A DNA stretch of 64,000 nt from JABMQB01 sp963677475 (GTDB lineage: Bacteria; Bacteroidota; Bacteroidia; Bacteroidales; Prolixibacteraceae): contig CAXXQD010000009.1 of NCBI GenBank assembly GCA_963677475.2, positions 227,728 through 291,727 on the forward strand. Direction: 5' to 3'. A program made the translations under genes and the position numbers. Below, one piece after another: positions 44,250 through 54,428 of the stretch (its first letter is position 1; each line of letters opens with the position of its first letter). The notes beneath the pieces are model-generated. The model worked only from the letters and a program-made list of their open reading frames with translations, was not told the DNA's origin and searched no databases.

Positions 44250-45626
44250 ATGAAGACTTTAAACAAAGCAGCATGTTCGATTACTTGGATCTTGCTTTTA
44301 TTCTTATTTTCTTGTTCAAATCAAAAGCCTTTGCTGCTTGTTGAAAAAATAAGTGTAAATGCTCCTTTCGAAATGCCGCTCATTTCGATTCCCGATTTTT
44401 CCAATTGTAATGAATTTGTAATAACCGAATTTGGTGCAATTCCGGGTGATCAGGAAATAACAGCTCTTGCCATTGCTTCAGCAATTAATGAAGCAAATAA
44501 AGTTGGAGGTGGAACAGTAGTAGTTCCTGAAGGAGAGTGGTTGACAGGAAAAGTGCATTTTAAAAGTAATGTAAACCTTCACATTCAGAAAGGTGCTGTT
44601 CTATTATTTTCAGATAATCCAGAAGATTATTTACCTGCAGTACCCACAACATGGGAGGGGATGGAATGTTATAATTACTCCCCTTTAATTTATGCCTATG
44701 AATGTAAAAACATAGCCATTACAGGCGAGGGTAAACTGAAAGCAAAAATGGATGTTTGGGAAACATGGTTTTCAAGGCCACCTGCACACATGAATAGCCT
44801 GAAGCGCTTATACAATTTAGCAGCAAAGGATGTACCTGTTGAAGAGCGGCAGATGGTGAACGATACTGCTCATTTGCGACCACATTTTATCCAGTTCAAC
44901 CGATGTGAAAATATTTTGCTGGAAGGTGTTACAGTTACAAACAGCCCATTTTGGACGATCCATCCCTATCTGTGTAAAGATGTTGTGATTCGAAATATTC
45001 ATGTTTATGCTCATGGACACAATAATGATGGTGTCGATCCGGAAATGAGCCAGAATATGCTCATTGAAAACTGTGTTTTTGATCAGGGAGATGATGCAAT
45101 AGCAGTAAAATCGGGAAGGAATCAGGATGCCTGGCGCTTAAACACACCCACAAGGAATCTTGTGATCAGAAACTGTACTGTGAAAAATGGGCACCAGTTA
45201 TTAGCTATTGGCAGCGAATTGTCTGGAGGCGTTGAAAATGTATTTATGGATAGTTGTACGGTTGCTGATGGTGCAAACATGTTTCATCTTGTTTTTATCA
45301 AGACGAATGAGCGTAGGGGAGGGTATGTGAAGAATATTCATGTAAGTAATATTTTCGCAGATAAAATGAGCGAAGGCATATTGGGAATTGAAACAGATGT
45401 GCTATACCAATGGCGCGATTTGGTGCCAACATATGAGAGACGATTGACTCCAATTTTAGATATTTATTTGGAAAATATTGAAGTTAAGGATGTGAAATTT
45501 ATTTCACGGATATTAGGGCAAGAGGAGCTTCCAGTTAAAGATATAGTGCTGAATAATGTAAAGGCTAATTCCATTTTGCAACAAGACTTTATAGTTGAAA
45601 ATGTAGAAGATTTCAAAGTTGAATAA
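44250..45626 (+). CDS. Glycoside hydrolase family 28 (exo-polygalacturonase/rhamnogalacturonase type)
   Basis: A 458-residue lipoprotein (lipobox FLFSC, Cys22) with a right-handed parallel beta-helix. The catalytic aspartates are D260 (HNNDGVDPE) and D281/D282 (DQGDDAIAVKSG), followed by the conserved His in NGHQLLAIGSE. The N-terminal ITEFGAIPGDQEITALAIASAINEA is typical of GH28. It acts on galacturonic-acid-containing polymers such as pectin. The surface anchor suggests early or periplasmic-side trimming. Confidence 0.92.
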   Translation: MKTLNKAACSITWILLLFLFSCSNQKPLLLVEKISVNAPFEMPLISIPDFSNCNEFVITEFGAIPGDQEITALAIASAINEANKVGGGTVVVPEGEWLTGKVHFKSNVNLHIQKGAVLLFSDNPEDYLPAVPTTWEGMECYNYSPLIYAYECKNIAITGEGKLKAKMDVWETWFSRPPAHMNSLKRLYNLAAKDVPVEERQMVNDTAHLRPHFIQFNRCENILLEGVTVTNSPFWTIHPYLCKDVVIRNIHVYAHGHNNDGVDPEMSQNMLIENCVFDQGDDAIAVKSGRNQDAWRLNTPTRNLVIRNCTVKNGHQLLAIGSELSGGVENVFMDSCTVADGANMFHLVFIKTNERRGGYVKNIHVSNIFADKMSEGILGIETDVLYQWRDLVPTYERRLTPILDIYLENIEVKDVKFISRILGQEELPVKDIVLNNVKANSILQQDFIVENVEDFKVE

Positions 45627-46085
45627 ACGTTCTAAAAATTGATTAATTTTATGGTCATTAGGATGCATAATCATGCAGATTATCATTTTTCTATATTTTT
45701 TGCAGAAAATCTAAATACCAATAGGAATGCTAAGCCATTTGTATTGGTTTTATTTGGTCAAATCAAATCACTGATGCAGTAAGCATACTTGGAGTTTGCA
45801 TAGTTGAAGAATATATTCATAATCATCCATTGGAGAATATAAATCAGATAGTGCCATTTTATTATAGGATTTGGTTACAATTCTTGTTCCGATTTGATGA
45901 ATTAGGAATTTGAAAAAATCGTATTAAAAAAACAAAATAACGCTCTGCTTAAACCTAATCGCATTTCGGAGCATGGAAAAGAGATGAAGTGATTGCAAAC
46001 ATAGGAGTTTATCATATTTGTATGCCAATGAATGTGTCGCTGTATGAACGAATTGATATTAAAAATAATTAATATATACTAAGAT
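45627..46085. other. Intergenic region between GH28 and GH115 genes
   Basis: 459 AT-rich bases without a supported gene. No strong hairpin was seen and no homology to the flanking genes was recognised. It may contain a second internal promoter for the GH115 group. Confidence 0.55.
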
Positions 46086-48968
46086 ATGAATAATAAGATA
46101 ATGATTTGCTTAAGTGTATTTGTTATACTAGTTTCAATTTCAACATCTTGTTTAGATCAGAATGAGAAGGACGCATTTATTCTTACGTCTGAGAAAGCGA
46201 CTGCTCAATTGATTATCGATACTAATGAAAATCAGTTAGTTTTTACAGCAGCCAGGTTATTCTCAGATGATATTAATAAAATCAGGGGGAAACAATTTGA
46301 GTTAAATGCGACTGGTGATTCAGTATATCAAATAAAGGTCGGTACGCTGGGTTTGAATCCTGATTTTGATCAGGAATGTGAAGCTACTGGAATCGCCATT
46401 GACAGCCTGAAAGGAAAGAGGGAAGCATACATTCTAAAAGTCACTCAAAATAAAGGCAAACACATTTTATACCTAGTCGGAAGCGACCCCCGTGGAACCG
46501 CTTATGGTCTAATGGAACTTAGCCGTACAATAGGTGTTTCTCCATGGGTATGGTGGGCTGATGTAAAACCGCAGCATAAAGAGGAAATAACATTGCCTGC
46601 CAATTTTTATGTGGAAGATTCTCCAAAGGTAAAATTCCGAGGAATCTTTTTAAATGACGAAGATTGGGGACTTCAGCCATGGGCTGCAAAAACATTTGAG
46701 CCCGAAACGGGCGATATTGGTCCAAAAACCTATGAAAAAATATTTGAACTGCTACTGCGACTAAAAGCCAATGCTATTTGGCCGGCCATGCACGATTGTA
46801 CACGTGCATTTTTCACTTACCCTAATAATATTAAAATGGCGGATAAATATGGTATTTGGGTAGGATCTTCCCATTGCGAACCTATGTTACGAAACAATGT
46901 TGATGAATGGCATCGTTGGAATCCAACTAGTGGGAAACGAGGGAATTGGAATTTTGATGAAAACCCGGAACAAATAGCAGAATACTGGAAGCAGCGGGTA
47001 GATACTGCTGCCAATTATGATGGAATATATACCGTTGGTATGAGGGGAATTCATGATGGGGGCATGCCGGGGGGAAAGAATTTGAATGATAAAGTAGATA
47101 TCCTTGGTAACGTTCTAAATAAGCAACGAAACCTCCTCTCTGAAATCAAAGAAGAAGAAATAACGAATATCCCTCAAATATTTTGTCCTTACAAAGAAAT
47201 GCTTCAGCTATACAAGGCAGGAGCAAAAATCCCTGAAGATGTGACTATCATGTGGGCAGATGATAACAATGGATATATTCGTCAACTTTCGAATCTCGAA
47301 GAACGAAAACGTTCAGGCGGAGCAGGTGTTTATTACCACATTTCCTACTGGGGACGTCCGCACGATTATTTGTGGTTGGAATCAACTCCCGTTTCATTGA
47401 TATGGGAAGAAATGAACAAAGCATATCAAACAAATGCGAAAAATGTCTGGATTGTAAATGTTGGCGACATCAAATCCAATGAAATTGGCACAAACTTTTT
47501 TCTGGATATGGCCTGGGATCCTGAGCAATTTATACCGGAAAGTTTGGATTCCTATTATTCCCGCTTTGCTGAAACTCATTTTGGCAAGCAGTATTCCAAT
47601 GAAATTGGTGAGATACTCAGAGAGTATTTTCAACTTGGGTTTTCCAGAAAACCTGAGCACATGGGTTATAATGGCGTATATCCCAATACGCCGATTTATG
47701 ATCCGGAGTTTTTCTTATTCCATAACGGTGATGAAGTACATCAGCGAATTGATGCTTATGACAAATTAGAAAAGCAAGTCGAAAAGCTTTATGAAAAAAT
47801 GCCGGACAACTTAAAGGATGCATTTTATCAGTTAGTGGCTTACAAAGTGATAGGGGTGTCTAACATGAATAAAAAGATATTGTATGCTTATAAAAGCCGG
47901 ACATATACTAAACAAGGAAGAACAAGCGCTGGTTTATATGCGGATAAGGCAAAAGAAGCTTTTGAACGAATTAAAGATGCTACTTCATTCTATAATGACA
48001 CCATTGCCCATGGAAAATGGAAGCACATGATGTCTTATAATCCACGCGAGTTGCCTGTTTTTGATATGCCTCCAACAAATACATATCATCCAATTTATGA
48101 GAATGCTGGAGGGATAATGCCCGAAGGATATTTGAACCCAATTGCTCCTAATGCAAATTCTGTTTCGCTTCCTGTTTTTAATTCCCTGACTGATCGAAGA
48201 TATTTTATCGATGTATATAATTCCGGTTCGAAAGCCTTAAAATGGGGAGCCAAAGCAGAGGATAGTTGGGTGAAAATTTCAAAAACTTCAGGGGAAACAA
48301 AATTTGATGAAAGGATTTGGGTCTCTATCAATTGGAATGCCATAGCAACTAATGATACTAAACAATCAAAAGTACTGTTCAAGTTAAATGGACAAAATTA
48401 TCCGGTTAACATCAAAGCCCTAAAATCAGATTGGTCAGTTGACAATGAAAACTTCTTTGTTGAGGATATTGGAATTGTATGCATTGAAGCGGAAGGTTTT
48501 GTTAGCGTTCAAAATAAAACAGATGGTTATTGGAAAAGAATACAGGGTTTAGGAAGATATAGTGATGCGATGGGGACTTTTCCGGTAACAGCGGAACCAT
48601 TCGACATAAACGATTTAAGTACCGCACCGGAGCTAAGGTATGATTTTCATACAACTTCTTCTGGTGAAGTAAAATTGAAATTTCATTGTTTGCCTAATCA
48701 ACCTATAAACGATTGTTATAAATTGCGTTTTGCTTATAGCATAGATAATGCCGAACCTATAATTATTAACGCTGCGTTAAACGATGAAATGAATGAAAAC
48801 AACCAGGAGTGGAAAGAGGATGTACTCAATGCAGTTCGAATGAGGCAAAATATGGATACGCTTAAGGAAAAAGGAAAACATCAGCTTAAAATTACAATGA
48901 TTGATCCCGGGGTAGTTCTCGATAAAATTGAAATTTTAATGCTGGGGAAACCTGAATCAGAAATCTAA
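46086..48968 (+). CDS. Glycoside hydrolase family 115 (alpha-glucuronidase type)
   Basis: A 960-residue lipoprotein (signal ending STSC, Cys22). Family blocks are clear: DPRGTAYGLMELSRTIGVSPWVWWADV, KFRGIFLNDEDWGLQPW, LLRLKANAIWPAMHD, YGIWVGSSHCEPMLRNN, GIYTVGMRGIHDGGMPGG and MWADDNNGYIRQL. GH115 enzymes remove alpha-1,2-linked (4-O-methyl)glucuronic acid, best known from glucuronoxylan; some act on arabinogalactan. A C-terminal Ig-like region and a C-terminal domain (about 780-960) complete it. The uronate pathway genes that follow fit the release of glucuronate. Confidence 0.95.
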   Translation: MNNKIMICLSVFVILVSISTSCLDQNEKDAFILTSEKATAQLIIDTNENQLVFTAARLFSDDINKIRGKQFELNATGDSVYQIKVGTLGLNPDFDQECEATGIAIDSLKGKREAYILKVTQNKGKHILYLVGSDPRGTAYGLMELSRTIGVSPWVWWADVKPQHKEEITLPANFYVEDSPKVKFRGIFLNDEDWGLQPWAAKTFEPETGDIGPKTYEKIFELLLRLKANAIWPAMHDCTRAFFTYPNNIKMADKYGIWVGSSHCEPMLRNNVDEWHRWNPTSGKRGNWNFDENPEQIAEYWKQRVDTAANYDGIYTVGMRGIHDGGMPGGKNLNDKVDILGNVLNKQRNLLSEIKEEEITNIPQIFCPYKEMLQLYKAGAKIPEDVTIMWADDNNGYIRQLSNLEERKRSGGAGVYYHISYWGRPHDYLWLESTPVSLIWEEMNKAYQTNAKNVWIVNVGDIKSNEIGTNFFLDMAWDPEQFIPESLDSYYSRFAETHFGKQYSNEIGEILREYFQLGFSRKPEHMGYNGVYPNTPIYDPEFFLFHNGDEVHQRIDAYDKLEKQVEKLYEKMPDNLKDAFYQLVAYKVIGVSNMNKKILYAYKSRTYTKQGRTSAGLYADKAKEAFERIKDATSFYNDTIAHGKWKHMMSYNPRELPVFDMPPTNTYHPIYENAGGIMPEGYLNPIAPNANSVSLPVFNSLTDRRYFIDVYNSGSKALKWGAKAEDSWVKISKTSGETKFDERIWVSINWNAIATNDTKQSKVLFKLNGQNYPVNIKALKSDWSVDNENFFVEDIGIVCIEAEGFVSVQNKTDGYWKRIQGLGRYSDAMGTFPVTAEPFDINDLSTAPELRYDFHTTSSGEVKLKFHCLPNQPINDCYKLRFAYSIDNAEPIIINAALNDEMNENNQEWKEDVLNAVRMRQNMDTLKEKGKHQLKITMIDPGVVLDKIEILMLGKPESEI

Positions 48969-49007
48969 TTATTTCATAAAATAAACACATCATAAAATGA
49001 ATGCTGA

Positions 49008-49814
49008 ATGTTTGAAATAAAAGAGAAAGTAGCAGTTGTAACTGGTGGCGCAGGTGTTTTGGGAGGAAGTATTGCTAAAAGCCTTGTCGAAGCAGGAGTT
49101 AAAGTAGCCATACTTGATATTCGGGAAGAAAATGTAAGAAATAGGGTTGAAGAGCTGCAAAGTGCAGGTGGCGAGGTCTGGGGTTTTGTTGCGAGTGTGA
49201 TGGAGATGACAGATATCCAACATACTCGAGATGCATTGCTTGAAAAATGGGGCAAAGTAGATATTTTAATAAATGCAGCAGGGGGAAACCTTCCGAGTGC
49301 AACACTTTCTGAACAGCAGACAGTTTTTGATATGAAAATTGATGATTTTAAGAAAGTAACAAACTTAAACATGAATGGTACTGTTTATCCCAGTTTGGTA
49401 TTTGGTGAGGCGATGGCTAAACAGAAAGAAGGGAGTATAATTACCGTTTCTTCTAAGGCAACATATTCAGCTATTAGTCGTGTGTTGGGGTATTCTGTTG
49501 CTAAATCAGGGATAAATATTTTTACGCAATGGATGGCAATGGAAATGGCTACAAAATTCAGTGAAAAAATTCGGGTAAATGCCATTGCCCCGGGATTTTT
49601 TATTGGTGATCAAAATCGTAATGTGCTGATTAATCCGGATGGATCCTATACTGAACGTAGTAAAAAAGTACTGGCGCGTACCCCAATGGGCAGGTTTGGG
49701 GATATTACTGAATTGAATGGTGCAGTGCAGTTTCTATGTTCAGATGCAGCATCATTTATCACTGGTGTAATTTTACCTGTTGATGGCGGATTCAGTTCAT
49801 TTAGTGGTGTTTAA
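49008..49814 (+). CDS. SDR-type D-mannonate oxidoreductase
   Basis: A 268-residue cytoplasmic short-chain dehydrogenase with TGGAGVLGGSIAKSL near the N terminus, NAAGGN, Ser at 148-149, and the catalytic YSVAK at Y162/K166. It reduces fructuronate to mannonate with NAD(P)H in glucuronate breakdown. The assignment rests on this SDR subtype and its place directly before uxuA, with 17 bases between them. It is not homologous to the E. coli UxuB fold, so that symbol is not used. No uronate isomerase gene is in view. Confidence 0.82.
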   Translation: MFEIKEKVAVVTGGAGVLGGSIAKSLVEAGVKVAILDIREENVRNRVEELQSAGGEVWGFVASVMEMTDIQHTRDALLEKWGKVDILINAAGGNLPSATLSEQQTVFDMKIDDFKKVTNLNMNGTVYPSLVFGEAMAKQKEGSIITVSSKATYSAISRVLGYSVAKSGINIFTQWMAMEMATKFSEKIRVNAIAPGFFIGDQNRNVLINPDGSYTERSKKVLARTPMGRFGDITELNGAVQFLCSDAASFITGVILPVDGGFSSFSGV

Positions 49815-49831
49815 TAACGAAAACTAATAGT

Positions 49832-51046
49832 ATGGCATTGGAAAAAACGTGGCGATGGTTTAGTGAGAAGGATCCCATAACTTTAGATCAATTGGCGCAA
49901 ATAGGAATTGAAGGGATTGTCACGGCTTTACATCATATCCCTAATGGCGAAATTTGGAGTAAAGATGAAATCATGAAAGTTAAAAATGCCATAGAAGCGA
50001 AGGGCTTGAGATGGAGTGCTGTAGAAAGTTTGCCTGTGAGCGAGGGAATAAAAACCTGCTCGATTGATCGCTCTTGGTTAATCGAAAATTACCAGCAATC
50101 CATTAAAAATTTGGGCGAATGTGGTATCGATACAATTTGTTACAACTTTATGCCTGTCATCGACTGGGTTCGAACCGATCTGCATTATAAACTTCCAAAT
50201 GGTGGTGAATCTATGTATTTTGATTTTCCAACTTTTGTAGCATTTGATGTATTTATCTTGAAAAGATCTGGGGCTAAAGCGGATTATACAGAAGATTTGC
50301 TCGCCAAAGCCAAATCAATATTTACGACCATGAGCAAGGAAGAAGCAAATGATTTGGCTTATACCATTCTCGTTGTCACACAAGGTTTTATTGACGGAAC
50401 GCTTGATGGTTCTGTGCCAGACCTTAAAGCAAATTTTCTTGAACATATTAATCGATACAAGAACATTGATAAGCAGAAATTACGAAACAATTTAAAGGCC
50501 TTCTTAGATGACGTTATTCCCATTGCTGAAGAGGCTGGTGTCCGTATGGCTATTCATCCTGATGACCCTCCCTTTCCTGTATTCGGACTTCCCAGAATTA
50601 TAGGTCAACTGGATGATTATGAATGGCTGCTCAATGTCAATCCTTCTCCAAATAATGGCATCACCTTTTGCGCAGGATCATTGTCTGCTCACAGAGAAAA
50701 CAATTTGCTTGCAATGATTGAAAAAACCAAAGATCGTATTCATTTCGTGCACCTGCGTAATACGCACATATTCGAGGATGGTAGCTTTTATGAATCAGGT
50801 CATCTTAAAGGAGCACAAAGTATGGCACTAATAATTACTGCTTTGTTGCAAGAACAGAACCGACGAAAAACATTAGGGCGAAAAGACGTGACAATTCCGG
50901 TGAGACCTGATCATGGTATAAAAATTCTACATGACTTTAACCAGAATTATAATCCCGGTTATCCCTTAATTGGAAGACTAAAAGGACTTGCCGAATTAGA
51001 TGGACTCATGACCGGATTGGAGTATGCTTTATCCGTATATTTGTAA
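49832..51046 (+). CDS. uxuA: Mannonate dehydratase
   Basis: Dehydrates D-mannonate to 2-keto-3-deoxygluconate, the step after fructuronate reduction. The 404-residue sequence opens with EKTWRWFSEKDPITLDQLAQIGIEGIVTALHHIPNG. It has the metal site blocks YNFMPVIDWVRTDL, MAIHPDDPPFP, FCAGSLSAHRENN, HFVHLRNTHIFEDGSFYESGHL and PVRPDHGIKI, all standard for UxuA. It is cytoplasmic. It pairs with the upstream SDR gene and with the GH115 that would release glucuronate. Confidence 0.96.
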   Translation: MALEKTWRWFSEKDPITLDQLAQIGIEGIVTALHHIPNGEIWSKDEIMKVKNAIEAKGLRWSAVESLPVSEGIKTCSIDRSWLIENYQQSIKNLGECGIDTICYNFMPVIDWVRTDLHYKLPNGGESMYFDFPTFVAFDVFILKRSGAKADYTEDLLAKAKSIFTTMSKEEANDLAYTILVVTQGFIDGTLDGSVPDLKANFLEHINRYKNIDKQKLRNNLKAFLDDVIPIAEEAGVRMAIHPDDPPFPVFGLPRIIGQLDDYEWLLNVNPSPNNGITFCAGSLSAHRENNLLAMIEKTKDRIHFVHLRNTHIFEDGSFYESGHLKGAQSMALIITALLQEQNRRKTLGRKDVTIPVRPDHGIKILHDFNQNYNPGYPLIGRLKGLAELDGLMTGLEYALSVYL

Positions 51047-51422
51047 AGATGGAATAATGAGTTATCAAGTATATACCATACAAAAAGGAAGACAATGAAG
51101 AAACAGGAATTACCTTTAATAGAAAATAAATACTAACTAATTGAAAAATATTTTGAATACTTTATCACCTATTATATACGGATATGAAAAATCATGCTAT
51201 TTTTAGGGATCTGATTTAGCTTGCAGAATATGAGTAATAATCAGAGTGTATTCCAGAGCTTCCAAATAACATTTTGTTTTTTTTTAAGACGAAATCGGCG
51301 CATTTCAACGTCTTTGTTAAAGACCAAAAATTCAAATTTTAGGATAAATTCTTGAAAAACAGAATTGAATTACAGAAGTAAAATCAACACAATCCATAAA
51401 ACGGAATAAAAAATTACATGAT
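51047..51422. other. Intergenic region between uxuA and the second GH2 gene
   Basis: 376 AT-rich bases. The only open frame is a 13-codon ATG run at 51094, too short to support. No clear promoter or terminator was found. Confidence 0.5.
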
Positions 51423-54332
51423 ATGAAATATTCAAACCTACTATTTACTATTGTAATCGTATTAGTTTTAGGAATTAATAGCTGGGCAGATACTCCCCAA
51501 AAAGAGATAAAGTTTTTATCCGGTACCGACAATGAAAACACAGAATTTTGGGATTTTTATTGTTCATCGGGACGGCAAAGTGGATATTGGACAAACATTG
51601 AAGTCCCGGGACATTGGGAACAACAAGGTTTCGGAGAATACGATTATGGCCGCGATTATCGCACTTATGGGAAAAAGTTCAAATTTGCCAACGAATATGG
51701 AATTTACAAGCACAAATTTTTGGTAGATCAGCAATGGGCTGGGAAAAGGATTTATATCGTTTTTGAAGGTTCGATGACAGATACCGAAGTGAAAATAAAT
51801 GGCAAGTTAGCCGGTCCGATTCATCAGGGTGCATTTTATCGGTTTCGTTACGATATAACCGACAAGTTAGAAATAGGAGAGGAAAATGAACTGGAAGTAA
51901 CGGTTCATAAGAACTCAACAAACCATTCAGTGAACAGAGCCGAACGATATGCCGATTATTGGATTCTTGGAGGGATTTTTCGTCCCGTTTATTTAGAAGC
52001 TGTTCCCAACGGATTTATTGATAGGGTGGCAATTGCTGCCGAAGCAGACGGGCATTTTTCAATGGATGTTTTTCCTGTAGGGATTTCGAAGGAGTTGACT
52101 GTTGTTGCCGAAATTTTGGACGATGAAGGAGAAGTTGTATCGACCATAAAGAAAAACGTATTGCCTAAGGATTCACTTATTACATTAAATGCCAGGTTGA
52201 ATCAACCCAGGAAGTGGACTTCAGAAACACCAAACCTGTATTCTGCCCGGGTACAGCTAAAATTTGATGAACAGGTTAAGTACGAATTAATAGAAAAATT
52301 TGGCTTTCGCACTATCGAGATCCGCAAGGGGGATGGTGTTTATGTGAACGGGAAGAAGATAAAGTTCAAAGGCATCAATCGACATGTGTTTTGGCCAGAA
52401 TCAGGCAGGTGTATCAATAAAACAATTGACGAGAACGATGTTTGGCTGATGAAAGAGATGAACATGAATGCGGTGCGTTGTTCACATTACCCTCCCGATC
52501 AGTCTTTTCTCGACTTTTGCGATGCCTATGGCTTGTATGTTTTAGATGAATTAGCAGGTTGGCAAAATGCCTACGATACCGAAGTTGGCAGTAAATTGGT
52601 GAAGGAAATGGTCATACGCGATGTGAATCATCCGTCCATTGTATTTTGGAGTAATGGAAACGAAGGAGGTACCAACAAAGACCTTGACGATGATTTTGAT
52701 CTCTATGATCCGTCAAAACGCCCGGTAATCCATGCTCATCACAAACCCGGGAATGATTATAATGGAATTGATTGTAACCATTACGAAAAATATTATAGTT
52801 CCCAAAAAATCCTGAAGGATAGTTTGATCTATATGCCTACAGAGTTTTTGCATGGACAAGATGATGGTGGAATGGCAGCCAGTCTTGATGATTTTTGGGA
52901 ATTATTTTGGAATTCAGAACGCTCAGCAGGTGGTTTTTTATGGGTTTTGGCCGATGAAGGTTTGGTACGTACCGATTTCGACGGATTTATCGATGCTAAC
53001 CGGGTAAATGCGCCCGATGGAGCTGTTGGTCCGCATCGCGAAAAAGAAGCCAGTGTGTATGCGATGCGTGAGATTTTTAGCCCAATCAAAATAAAGTTAG
53101 ATAAACTTCCGGCGGCCTCTAAAATGAAATTGCCTATTGAAAACCGTTTCCATTTTACAAATTTAAAGGATTGTGGTTTCGAATGGGAATTGATCAATTA
53201 TACCAAACCTCAGGACAAAGAGGCTGGGCATTGGGTTATGCTCGATGGACAAATTGAAAGCCCAAACATTGCGCCAGAACAAAAAGGAGAAATCAGTTTT
53301 AAATTGCCTGAAGATTTTCAAAAATACGATGCCCTGTACTTAACCGCATTTGATCCGTATGGTTCGGAGGTGTTTCGTTGGTCCTGGAAAATTGGTGGAA
53401 ATACAAACACCGTATTACACTTGGTTGATAAAGAGCTTAGCACAAAAGAGAAGGAACATTTGAAGATGCTCAAAGAACAAGGTGTAGAAGAAGATAATAT
53501 CTTGCCGATTCGTCAGCAGGAAGGAAATAGCGAAATTAATTCGAATGTAGAAGCAACGGAAAATGATAGTACCATAACAATGAAGGCTTCGGGCATCTCG
53601 GTAACCTTTCGTAAAAAAGATGGCACGCTTAGTTATGTGGGAAATGATTTTGGATTACCTATTCCATTTAATAATGGACCGGTTTTAGTTAGCGGTGATG
53701 CCAGATTAATTGATGTCAGACATCAAGTGAATGAAAATTCATATCTGTTGGAAATGTTTTATTCTGGCGACCTGAAAAAAGTGAGTTGGACCATGTTTAA
53801 CAGTGGCTGGCTGCAAATGGATTATGAATACAAAGTTGAAGGGGAACAATATTTTACGGGGGTGAGTTTCAATTTTCCTGAATCAGATATTATAAGTGCC
53901 AAGTGGTTGGGCGATGGACCACAGCATGTATGGAAAAATCGTCTTCAGGGAGGAACCCTGGATGTTTACCAGCGTATGTACAACAACGTTCTTCCGGGCG
54001 ATAATAATTGGCAGTATCCTCAGTTCAAAGGCTATTTTGCAGATGTTTCATGGATGGAGCTTAATACAGTGTATGGAAAGTTTGTGGTACTTGCACAGGA
54101 AGAAGATTTGTTTGTCCGTTTGTTTGATTTCTATGGCATTTCGGGTCCTAAAAATTACCCGCAGCTTCCGGTTGGCAATATCTCTTTTCTTGACGGAATT
54201 CCTCCTGTTGGAACAAAATTGGCCATGGGAATTAGTAATGATACCTGGCAACTTGGGCCCGCAGGTGAGCTAAATGTTATGGACAAACCTGTGAAGCGAA
54301 CCTTGTATTTTTATTTTGGATTGCTTAATTAA
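51423..54332 (+). CDS. Glycoside hydrolase family 2 (large, specificity uncertain)
   Basis: A 969-residue exported enzyme with a signal peptide (about 1-22). The jelly-roll and Ig domains are followed by a TIM barrel with acid/base E414 (VFWSNGNEGGTN) and nucleophile E474 (YMPTEFLHGQDDGG). About 350 residues follow the barrel and include a beta-rich block (GISVTFRKKDGTLSYVGNDFGLPI) like the C-terminal domain of LacZ-type enzymes. The nucleophile surroundings differ from the GH2 at 41872, so the two probably cut different bonds. Beta-galactosidase, beta-glucuronidase or a related uronidase are all possible. Confidence 0.88.
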   Translation: MKYSNLLFTIVIVLVLGINSWADTPQKEIKFLSGTDNENTEFWDFYCSSGRQSGYWTNIEVPGHWEQQGFGEYDYGRDYRTYGKKFKFANEYGIYKHKFLVDQQWAGKRIYIVFEGSMTDTEVKINGKLAGPIHQGAFYRFRYDITDKLEIGEENELEVTVHKNSTNHSVNRAERYADYWILGGIFRPVYLEAVPNGFIDRVAIAAEADGHFSMDVFPVGISKELTVVAEILDDEGEVVSTIKKNVLPKDSLITLNARLNQPRKWTSETPNLYSARVQLKFDEQVKYELIEKFGFRTIEIRKGDGVYVNGKKIKFKGINRHVFWPESGRCINKTIDENDVWLMKEMNMNAVRCSHYPPDQSFLDFCDAYGLYVLDELAGWQNAYDTEVGSKLVKEMVIRDVNHPSIVFWSNGNEGGTNKDLDDDFDLYDPSKRPVIHAHHKPGNDYNGIDCNHYEKYYSSQKILKDSLIYMPTEFLHGQDDGGMAASLDDFWELFWNSERSAGGFLWVLADEGLVRTDFDGFIDANRVNAPDGAVGPHREKEASVYAMREIFSPIKIKLDKLPAASKMKLPIENRFHFTNLKDCGFEWELINYTKPQDKEAGHWVMLDGQIESPNIAPEQKGEISFKLPEDFQKYDALYLTAFDPYGSEVFRWSWKIGGNTNTVLHLVDKELSTKEKEHLKMLKEQGVEEDNILPIRQQEGNSEINSNVEATENDSTITMKASGISVTFRKKDGTLSYVGNDFGLPIPFNNGPVLVSGDARLIDVRHQVNENSYLLEMFYSGDLKKVSWTMFNSGWLQMDYEYKVEGEQYFTGVSFNFPESDIISAKWLGDGPQHVWKNRLQGGTLDVYQRMYNNVLPGDNNWQYPQFKGYFADVSWMELNTVYGKFVVLAQEEDLFVRLFDFYGISGPKNYPQLPVGNISFLDGIPPVGTKLAMGISNDTWQLGPAGELNVMDKPVKRTLYFYFGLLN

Positions 54333-54428
54333 ATATCATAAACAGTGTTTCTTGCATCATGACCAAAGGATTCAAATGATCAGAAAATGGATTACTGATC
54401 GTTTATGAACCAATAAAAGTTACATTCC

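Noticed and set aside
51094..51135. 13-codon ATG frame in the gap after uxuA
   Set aside because: Too short, with no homologue that I recognise and no promoter; could be open by chance.
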